64,000 nucleotides of DNA from Campylobacter hyointestinalis subsp. lawsonii (lineage in GTDB: Bacteria > Campylobacterota > Campylobacteria > Campylobacterales > Campylobacteraceae): positions 372,001-436,000 of the forward strand of contig NZ_CP053828.1 in the NCBI RefSeq assembly GCF_013372165.1, read 5' to 3'. Position numbers and translations under genes: made by a program. A model generated the notes under the pieces. That model saw only the letters and a program-made list of their open reading frames with translations, made no database searches and was not told where the DNA came from. Shown here piece after piece: positions 57,643 through 64,000 of the stretch; the first letter of the stretch is position 1, and every line of letters begins with the position of its first letter.

Positions 57643-59577
57643 ATGGAAAATAATGACAATAAAAATGGGCAAAATAATAACAACGGAAATTTTTTTAATA
57701 AAAATCCTATTATAGTTTTTGCCGCTTTTGCTATAATTATAGTGCTTGCATTTAGGAGTTTCACGCCAGAAGGTATGAATGAATTTGGCGGAACTACAAA
57801 TTCAAAAGCAGTATCTTACTCTGAGTTAAAACAACTCATAAAATCAAAACAAATTTCAAACGTATCTATAGGACAGACTACTATAAGAGCTGAAGGTGGC
57901 GGAACGACTTATATAGTAAAAAAGGTTAATAACGATCAGACTTTAGTGCCTTTGCTTGAGAGCGAAGGAGTAAGTTATGGAGCTTATAGCGAAACAAATT
58001 GGTTTAGTGATATGCTATTTTCATGGGTTATTCCTGTATTTATATTTTTTGGAATTTGGATGTTTCTTGCTAGTAGAATGCAAAAAAATATGGGTAGTGG
58101 CATACTTGGAATGGGCAGTAGCAAAAAGCTTGTAAATAGCGAGAGACCAAAGGTTAAATTTAATGATGTAGCTGGAGTAGAAGAAGCCAAAGAAGAGGTA
58201 AAAGAAATAGTTGATTTCTTAAAAAATCCAGATAGATATATAAGCTTAGGTGCCAAAATTCCTAAAGGAGTACTCTTAGTAGGACCTCCAGGAACTGGTA
58301 AAACCCTACTTGCAAAAGCCGTTGCTGGTGAAGCGGACGTTCCGTTTTTTTCAGTTTCTGGTTCAAGCTTTATAGAGATGTTTGTAGGAGTTGGCGCTAG
58401 TAGAGTTAGGGATCTTTTTGAAAATGCTAAAAAAGAGGCTCCTGCTATAGTATTTATAGATGAGATAGATGCCATAGGAAAAAGTAGGGCGGCTGGTGCT
58501 ATGATGGGCGGCAACGATGAAAGAGAGCAAACATTAAATCAGCTATTAGCCGAAATGGATGGATTTGATAGCGACAAGAGTCCTGTCATCGTCCTTGCTG
58601 CGACAAATAGACCTGAGGTTTTAGACGCTGCTCTTCTTCGTCCAGGTCGTTTTGATAGACAAGTTTTAGTTGATAAGCCTGATTTTAAAGGTCGTGTTGA
58701 TATATTAAAAGTCCATAGTAAAGAAGTTAAACTCGCAAAAAACGTAAATATGGATGATATAGGTCGTTTGACTGCAGGACTTGCTGGGGCAGATCTTGCA
58801 AATATTATAAATGAAGCAGCACTTTTAGCAGGGCGTGCTAGTAAAAAATTTATTGAACAACAAGATTTAGTAGAGGCCGTAGAAAGAGCTATCGCGGGAC
58901 TTGAGAAAAAATCTCGCCGTATAAATCCAAAAGAGAAAAAGATAGTCACTTATCATGAGTGCGGACACGCTCTTATCGCTGAAACTACGAAAGGTGCAGA
59001 TAAGGTTACTAAGGTTTCAGTTATCCCAAGAGGAATAGCTGCTCTTGGATATACTTTAAATGCTCCTGAAGAAAATAAATTCTTGATGCAAAAACATGAG
59101 CTTATCGCAAAAGTAGATGTTCTTTTAGGGGGACGTGCAGCAGAGCATGTATTCATAAAAGAGATAAGCACAGGAGCTAGCAATGATCTTGAGAGGGCAA
59201 CAGATATCATAAAAGCTATGGTTTCTATGTATGGAATGACCGATGTCGCAGGACTTATGGTGCTTGAAAAACAAAGAAACGTGTTTTTAAACGGCGGACA
59301 AACTTTAAAAGATTATAGTGATGATATGGCTCATAAATTAGATGAGTATGTAAAGGGATTTTTAGAAGAAAGATTTAAAGCAGTTGTAGCTACACTAGAG
59401 CTTTATAAAGGAGCCATAGAAAAAATGGTTGAAGCTTTATATGAAGAAGAGACTATAGAAGGTAGCAAAGTAAGAGAGATAATCAAGGATTATGAGCTAG
59501 AAAATAACATACCAACTCGTCTTGTAAATAATGAAGATGACAATATCGATATTCAAGAAGCAAAAGAGAAAGAATAA
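57643..59577 (+). CDS. ftsH: ATP-dependent membrane zinc protease FtsH
   Basis: Membrane-anchored AAA+ protease, 644 residues. An Asn-rich N-terminus is followed by a first helix (about 22-38), a periplasmic domain and a second helix (125-143). Walker A GPPGTGKT is at 214-221, Walker B FIDEID at 271-276, the SRH segment [19 protein letters not shown] follows, and the zinc motif HECGH is at 438-442. It degrades misfolded membrane proteins and regulators. AAGGAAAAA precedes the ATG. Confidence 0.97.
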   Translation: MENNDNKNGQNNNNGNFFNKNPIIVFAAFAIIIVLAFRSFTPEGMNEFGGTTNSKAVSYSELKQLIKSKQISNVSIGQTTIRAEGGGTTYIVKKVNNDQTLVPLLESEGVSYGAYSETNWFSDMLFSWVIPVFIFFGIWMFLASRMQKNMGSGILGMGSSKKLVNSERPKVKFNDVAGVEEAKEEVKEIVDFLKNPDRYISLGAKIPKGVLLVGPPGTGKTLLAKAVAGEADVPFFSVSGSSFIEMFVGVGASRVRDLFENAKKEAPAIVFIDEIDAIGKSRAAGAMMGGNDEREQTLNQLLAEMDGFDSDKSPVIVLAATNRPEVLDAALLRPGRFDRQVLVDKPDFKGRVDILKVHSKEVKLAKNVNMDDIGRLTAGLAGADLANIINEAALLAGRASKKFIEQQDLVEAVERAIAGLEKKSRRINPKEKKIVTYHECGHALIAETTKGADKVTKVSVIPRGIAALGYTLNAPEENKFLMQKHELIAKVDVLLGGRAAEHVFIKEISTGASNDLERATDIIKAMVSMYGMTDVAGLMVLEKQRNVFLNGGQTLKDYSDDMAHKLDEYVKGFLEERFKAVVATLELYKGAIEKMVEALYEEETIEGSKVREIIKDYELENNIPTRLVNNEDDNIDIQEAKEKE

Positions 59578-59579
59578 AA

Positions 59580-60209
59580 ATGGATAATTTAAGAGCGATA
59601 AACAAATATGGATATCTTTCTATATCTATATTTGGGGTGTTATTTCTTTTATCACTCTTATCTGAAATTTATGAATATTTTTTTGGTTTGCTGTTTTTGG
59701 CTTCTGTATTTATATATAGAAATCCAGAGCGTATGGTTGAAGTCAGTGATGATAAAGCGATATTTTCACCAGTTGATGGTAAGATCATATCTATAAAAAG
59801 AACTATCTATGCCGGCGATGAGTATTTAGAAGTGTCTATAAGAAACCATTTATGTGATTGTGGCGTTTTAAGATCTGTGGCAAATTTAAAAATAGATAGA
59901 ACCAAAAAGAAAAATGGACTAAATTTATTTAGTAGCAGTGATGCAAAAAATTTACTTAGTAATAGAGTTGCTTATATATGTAGTGTTATAAATAAAAAAA
60001 TAGTTATAAAAATATGCTCAGGCGTTATAAGCAGAAAGATCTATTATGAAAATTCAAAAGAGCTAAAAGCAGGAGCTAGGATCGGCTTTATAGTGGATGG
60101 AAAAGTTAGTGTATTGCTGCCTGTAGATACGACTTTAAAAATATCTACCGGAGATAAAATCAAGGCTTGCGATTTGATAGGTTTTTTAGGAGAAGATAAT
60201 GGAAAATAA
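59580..60209 (+). CDS. Phosphatidylserine-decarboxylase-like protein lacking the pyruvoyl serine
   Basis: 209 residues with two N-terminal helices (about 12-45) and a Psd-like fold: RNPERMVEVSDDKAIFSPVDGKI, then KIVIKICSGVISRKI and ARIGFIVDGKVSVLLP. In small decarboxylases the last segment reads RFGSRVDVYLP, and the Ser of GS becomes the pyruvoyl cofactor. Here it is VDGKV, and the usual DVH region is DCG. So self-processing should be impossible. Position between ftsH and pssA matches C. jejuni Cj1115c (recalled). It may be an inactive paralogue with a structural role. It overlaps pssA by 11 bp. Confidence 0.75.
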   Translation: MDNLRAINKYGYLSISIFGVLFLLSLLSEIYEYFFGLLFLASVFIYRNPERMVEVSDDKAIFSPVDGKIISIKRTIYAGDEYLEVSIRNHLCDCGVLRSVANLKIDRTKKKNGLNLFSSSDAKNLLSNRVAYICSVINKKIVIKICSGVISRKIYYENSKELKAGARIGFIVDGKVSVLLPVDTTLKISTGDKIKACDLIGFLGEDNGK

Positions 60210-60936
60210 GCCAAAACTTATTTATATCTTACCGAATTTATTTACAGCTGCTAGTGCATTTTTAGGTATTATAAGTGTTTTGGCTTCCGTAAAAGGTGAA
60301 TACGGTAAAGCTATAATTTATATAGTTTTATCTCTTATCTTAGATGGTCTTGATGGACGTGTAGCTAGGCTTACAAAAACTACTTCCAAATTTGGTGTAG
60401 AATTTGATAGTTTGGCAGATTTAGTGGCTTTTGGGGTGGCTCCAGCTATGCTATTTTACTTTAGCGTAGGGCATCTATTTGGACGTTTTGGATCTCTTTT
60501 GGCAGCAGTATTTGTCGTATTTGGCGCTATACGTTTGGCTAGGTTTAACGTGATGACTGGAACTTATGAGCCAAACGTATTTATAGGACTTCCTATACCA
60601 AGTGCAGCTATCGTTAGTGCATTTTGGGTTGGTATATATGCTAATTATGAGTTTATGCGTGGTTTTGAATGGATTTTTGTGATAATAATGGGTGGGCTTT
60701 CTATACTTATGGTCTCAAACGTACGTTATCCTAGCTTTAAAAAAGTAGATTTTAAAAGAGCAAATTATATAAAAACACTTGCAGTTCTTGTGATTTTATT
60801 TTCGCTTCTTTATCTATATCCGCTAGAAAGCACGACAACTCTTATGACTATTTATACAATTTATGGTATAATACGCTCTATTTGGGCGAGATTTTTCGCT
60901 AAAAATATTAAATTGACAAATAAGGAGAACAAATGA
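60199..60936 (+). CDS. pssA: CDP-diacylglycerol--serine O-phosphatidyltransferase
   Basis: Makes phosphatidylserine from CDP-diacylglycerol and serine. 245 residues, about eight helices. The CDP-alcohol phosphotransferase signature D-G-x2-A-R-x8-G-x3-D-x3-D is complete (D52 to D74, LDGRVARLTKTTSKFGVEFD and following). It is the Bacillus-type membrane enzyme, not the PLD-like E. coli form. Its stop codon overlaps the start of a short leader peptide (ATGA at 60933). Confidence 0.95.
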   Translation: MENKPKLIYILPNLFTAASAFLGIISVLASVKGEYGKAIIYIVLSLILDGLDGRVARLTKTTSKFGVEFDSLADLVAFGVAPAMLFYFSVGHLFGRFGSLLAAVFVVFGAIRLARFNVMTGTYEPNVFIGLPIPSAAIVSAFWVGIYANYEFMRGFEWIFVIIMGGLSILMVSNVRYPSFKKVDFKRANYIKTLAVLVILFSLLYLYPLESTTTLMTIYTIYGIIRSIWARFFAKNIKLTNKENK

Positions 60937-60995
60937 CGGCAACACGTAAAATCTATATATTCATATATAAACTCTCTCTCCTTAATCTGCTGTAA
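60933..60995 (+). CDS. Leucine-rich leader peptide of leuA
   Basis: A 20-codon frame with an excellent AAGGAG ribosome-binding site, starting on the pssA stop (ATGA). It begins MTATRK, continues with alternating Ile/Tyr/Phe and ends LSLLNLL-stop, five Leu in seven residues. Those Leu codons are CTC, CTC, CTT, CTG and CTG, mostly rare in this AT-rich genome. It lies 100 bp before leuA. Leucine starvation would stall ribosomes at these codons, so it is a likely attenuation sensor. The RNA switch itself is unclear. Confidence 0.7.
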   Translation: MTATRKIYIFIYKLSLLNLL

Positions 60996-61054
60996 AAATA
61001 ATCTTTTTATACTCAAACATACAAAACAAATTAGGTGATTTTAGATCTTTATAT

Positions 61055-61072
61055 ATTTAGCTACAGCTAAAT
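61055..61072 (+). promoter_or_regulatory. Palindrome in the leuA leader
   Basis: ATTTAGCT-AC-AGCTAAAT, a perfect inverted repeat about 60 bp after the leader-peptide stop and 24 bp before leuA. It could be part of an attenuator or ribosome-binding-site sequestering fold. No T run follows, so classical termination is doubtful. Confidence 0.35.
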
Positions 61073-61095
61073 TTACAAAAATTAGGATAAATAAA

Positions 61096-62613
61096 ATGGA
61101 TAAAAATAAAATAATAGTATTTGATACTACTTTAAGAGATGGTGAGCAAAGCCCGGGTGCTTCTATGAATACGGAAGAAAAGATCCAAATAGCATTGCAA
61201 CTTGAGCGTTTAGGCGTAGATGTTATGGAAGCTGGTTTTGCTGCTGCTAGTGTAGGCGATTTTGATGCTATAAATCAGATCGCAAAACAGATAAATAATA
61301 TTCGTATAGCTAGTCTTGCAAGGGCTTTGGAAAAAGATATCAAAGCAGCCGCAGACGCTATAGCCCCGGCAAAAAATAGGCGTATCCACACTTTTATAGC
61401 TACAAGCTCTATCCATATGGAACATAAGCTAAAAATGGCTCCTGAAGAAGTTATTAAAAGAGCCGTTGAGTCTGTAAAATACGCAAAAACTTTTGTAGAT
61501 GATGTTGAGTTTAGCTGTGAAGACGCTGGAAGAAGCGATATAGTGTTTTTAAAAGAAATTTGCGCAGCAGTCGTAGAAGCTGGAGCAACAACATTAAATT
61601 TACCAGATACAGTAGGCTTTAGAATGCCTTATGAGATAGCTAAAATGATAGAAGAAATGGTTAAATTTATAGGCGATAAAGCCATTATATCAGTGCATAA
61701 TCATAATGATTTGGGTCTTGCAGTAGCAAATACTTTAGCTAGTATAAAAGCTGGAGCAAGACAGGTTGAATGCACTATAAACGGACTTGGAGAAAGAGCT
61801 GGAAATGCCGCACTTGAAGAGATAGTTATGACTTTAAAAACTAGAAATGACGAGTTTGCACCTCTTTATACAGATATTGTAGCAAAAGAGATCTATGCTA
61901 CTAGTAGATTGGTTGCTAGCATAACTGGTATCGAGCCACAGCCAAATAAAGCGATCGTAGGTAAAAATGCATTTGCACATGAGAGTGGGATCCATCAAGA
62001 CGGAGTTTTAAAATGCGCCTCTACTTATGAGATCATAAGAGCAGAAGATATTGGAGCTGAGAAAAATAGTTTGGTTTTAGGCAAACATAGCGGAAGACAC
62101 GCATTTAAAGATAAACTTATAAATTTAGGTTTTGATCTTGATGATAGTGAATTAAATGAAGCTTTTATCAAATTTAAAGATCTATGCGATAAGAAAAAAG
62201 ATATATTTGATGATGATATAAGGGCACTTATTAGCAACGAGATCATAAAAATACCACAAATTTATGAGGTAGAAAAGCTAAGTACAAGCTCTTGTAATAA
62301 AGGTCACGCTAGTGCTGCAGTTAGTATTAAATTTAACGATGAGATTATAAGCGACGCGGCTCTTGGAAATGGAACTGCTGATGCGATATTTAAAGTGATT
62401 GATAGGATAAGCAATATTAATGGTGAGCTAAAAGACTATAAAGTAAATGCGGTTTCTCAAGGTAAAGACGCACTTGCAAAAATAACTGTAAAAGTTGTGT
62501 TTGAAGGCTCAAATAGCGCTACGATCGGTCATGGACTTGATATCGATACTATGATGGCTAGTGCTAAAGCTTATGTAAGTGCCTTAAATAGCTATCTATC
62601 TATGAAAAGATGA
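61096..62613 (+). CDS. leuA: 2-isopropylmalate synthase
   Basis: First enzyme of leucine synthesis, 505 residues. Catalytic TIM barrel: [16 protein letters not shown] (9-24) with R14-D15, [16 protein letters not shown] with the metal-binding HNH near 202, and [14 protein letters not shown]. The LeuA dimer regulatory domain (about 375-505) provides leucine feedback inhibition. AGGATAAATAAAATG gives the start. It lies downstream of a leucine-rich leader peptide. Confidence 0.96.
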   Translation: MDKNKIIVFDTTLRDGEQSPGASMNTEEKIQIALQLERLGVDVMEAGFAAASVGDFDAINQIAKQINNIRIASLARALEKDIKAAADAIAPAKNRRIHTFIATSSIHMEHKLKMAPEEVIKRAVESVKYAKTFVDDVEFSCEDAGRSDIVFLKEICAAVVEAGATTLNLPDTVGFRMPYEIAKMIEEMVKFIGDKAIISVHNHNDLGLAVANTLASIKAGARQVECTINGLGERAGNAALEEIVMTLKTRNDEFAPLYTDIVAKEIYATSRLVASITGIEPQPNKAIVGKNAFAHESGIHQDGVLKCASTYEIIRAEDIGAEKNSLVLGKHSGRHAFKDKLINLGFDLDDSELNEAFIKFKDLCDKKKDIFDDDIRALISNEIIKIPQIYEVEKLSTSSCNKGHASAAVSIKFNDEIISDAALGNGTADAIFKVIDRISNINGELKDYKVNAVSQGKDALAKITVKVVFEGSNSATIGHGLDIDTMMASAKAYVSALNSYLSMKR

Positions 62614-64000
62614 TCAATCTACTAAATTGAACGTAAAAAATTCGCTTTTAAAATCGCTATCACCCAAACTTAAGTATTGAGTGATAGCAGCGTCTATATT
62701 TCCTACTTCTTGATACAAAAGACCTAGTGCAAATTTACTCTCTTTTGAAGTAGGGTCTATGATTTTTGAAAGTCTTAGATATCCTATAGCACTTTCTGGG
62801 TGATTTGCACCTATACTAGCTACACTTGCTAGAAACAAGGAATTTGAATCTCGCATATTATAGTTATCGATAAGATCATTATAGATAGTATAAGCTTCTT
62901 CATAATTATTTGTAAAAAGATCTAAATACGCTAATGTCTGCATAATATTTTGATGATTATCGTTTGTAAGTTCTAGATCTCTTTTTATGCTATCTCTTTG
63001 TACGTTCAATAGTCCAGAAATTTGTAAAAGCTTCGTAAAGCTTACACGGATTATGTTAGCACCGCCATAAAGTGACTCTTTGTTTAGTTTGTTATTAAAA
63101 AAATTATACTGGATATCTTTTGCGTATTCTTTGATATTGTTTTTATCAAATTTAGATGTAAAATTAAGTATATTTACCAAAATGTCATTTGGTAGCATAG
63201 CTTTTAATTGCTCTGTTTTTTTATCGCTCGTATCATTTTTTCCTATCAAATACCCAGCAATGCTACCAAAAGCTATATTTAACACATTTTTGCTTTTATC
63301 GTTTTCTAGCCAGTCAAGCAAAGCACCTTTATTTCCTAGTGTTAGTTGGATTATGGCGTGGTACATATCTCTATCTTCTATAGCACCTTCTTGGTTTAAA
63401 TTTTCTATGACTTCTGCTATAAGTTTTTTATTTTCTTTATTTATCATAGTAGAAGTTACGATAGCAAAAACTCCGCTTAGATGATTTTTTGGATCTAAGT
63501 GATAGCTCGTGATAAAGTGTTTGTAACTTTCTGAAAAATTTCCAAGTTGTGCGTAAGTAAGAGCTAGATTGTAGTGAAGTATAGAGTGGTTTGTATATAG
63601 TTTCGTGATATTTAAAAGCTGTGAATTTGCTTCTCTTAAGTTGTAATCTAGCGCCACTGCTATAGCTTTTGAAAGATTTAAATTTGCTTTAGATAGAGTT
63701 CTACTTGCTTTTAGATACTCATCGGCTTCGTTATTTTCATCTAAAAACAGACTTATGCTACCTTTTCTTATATAATCCATAGTTTGCTTAGCATCAAAAA
63801 CTTTGTATGGCGCAAAGTAAAATAGCATTTCATAAATATTATTTATACTAAAAAATTTGTTTAGATTAAAATTGCTTTGAGCAATATCTAAGTCGAAAAG
63901 CTCCGGATTTAACGCAGTTTTTATAGGGTATTTTGATGATGCAAAAGTTTCGTTATTTTCATTTATATCCTTTAGAGTCATTCCTGCTTGTGCAAATTCC
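62614..64000 (-). CDS. TPR-like repeat protein (5' end outside window)
   Basis: At least 455 residues, mostly helical with tetratricopeptide-like pairs, for example ILHYNLALTYAQLGNFSESYKHF, TLAYLDLFTNNYEEAYTIYN and FALGLLYQEVGNIDAAITQY. An ATG at 63981 is possible, but the frame stays open to the window edge (EFAQAG precedes it) and no ribosome-binding site lies before that ATG, so the gene probably starts outside. No signal peptide or enzyme domain is visible in the part seen. TPR proteins are scaffolds; a motility role is possible, but nothing here shows it. The gene ends directly against the convergent leuA. Confidence 0.7.
   Translation of the reverse strand, partial: EFAQAGMTLKDINENNETFASSKYPIKTALNPELFDLDIAQSNFNLNKFFSINNIYEMLFYFAPYKVFDAKQTMDYIRKGSISLFLDENNEADEYLKASRTLSKANLNLSKAIAVALDYNLREANSQLLNITKLYTNHSILHYNLALTYAQLGNFSESYKHFITSYHLDPKNHLSGVFAIVTSTMINKENKKLIAEVIENLNQEGAIEDRDMYHAIIQLTLGNKGALLDWLENDKSKNVLNIAFGSIAGYLIGKNDTSDKKTEQLKAMLPNDILVNILNFTSKFDKNNIKEYAKDIQYNFFNNKLNKESLYGGANIIRVSFTKLLQISGLLNVQRDSIKRDLELTNDNHQNIMQTLAYLDLFTNNYEEAYTIYNDLIDNYNMRDSNSLFLASVASIGANHPESAIGYLRLSKIIDPTSKESKFALGLLYQEVGNIDAAITQYLSLGDSDFKSEFFTFNLVD

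Noticed and set aside
57984-58514. Minus-strand frame of 176 codons opposite ftsH
   Set aside because: Mirror of the conserved FtsH ATPase sequence, with no independent signals.

Overview
The window is an AT-rich chromosomal segment of a Campylobacter species, most likely from the C. fetus / hyointestinalis / lanienae side of the genus (inferred from recalled protein families and gene order, not from a database search). Several blocks keep the C. jejuni gene order: cysQ-gltA-antiporter-bioB-topA; gne-flippase-glycosyltransferases-pglJ-pglB-pglA-pglC-pglD followed by galU-pgi; malic enzyme-gltX-SurA-like-accC-accB-dcd-pseC; and cheY-prmA-ftsH-psd-like-pssA. Genes are packed with short overlaps. 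Promoters look like the usual Campylobacter type: an extended -10 with no clear -35.

Layout. 1-5081: a cut MFS transporter, a nucleotidyltransferase and the pstSCAB phosphate importer behind a Pho-box-like repeat. 5130-12532: central metabolism (cysQ, gltA, bioB), an antiporter, topA and a zinc alcohol dehydrogenase. 12770-26754: moeA, then the protein N-glycosylation (pgl) locus with a Wzx-type flippase where C. jejuni has the ABC flippase PglK, two tandem PglH-like glycosyltransferases, pglJ, a long pglB, pglA, pglC and pglD, then galU and pgi. 26755-31060 is a scarred accessory region: an IS200/IS605 transposase relic, a DUF411 protein, and two partial flagellin 3' ends in direct repeat flanking a frameshifted DUF3800 gene and a HAD-like protein. 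31177-41282: malic enzyme, gltX, a SurA-like chaperone, accBC, an SLC13 carrier with an unusual insertion, dcd and pseC. 41381-44872: a YagU-like protein, dapD and an ABC-F ATPase.

44956-51053 is the most unusual part. It is a tight five-gene operon: an AAC(3)-like acyltransferase fused to an M28-like DUF4910 domain, an ornithine-cyclodeaminase-family protein, a free carrier protein, an AMP-forming amino-acid ligase and a LysA-like decarboxylase. The first gene carries a run of eight G, in frame as read here, which is the hallmark of a phase-variable Campylobacter surface gene. Resemblance to the Cj1295-Cj1297 and Cj1307/Cj1308 genes of the C. jejuni flagellin-glycan island, and pseC nearby, suggest a switchable aminoacyl-type decoration of a flagellar or surface sugar.

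51303-64000: pglE and pglF, about 27 kb away from the rest of pgl, a PDC-sensor-like membrane protein, hisH-hisA, the cheY-prmA-ftsH-psd-like-pssA operon, a short leucine-rich leader peptide, leuA, and a TPR-like protein cut by the right edge. No rRNA, tRNA or CRISPR array was recognised.
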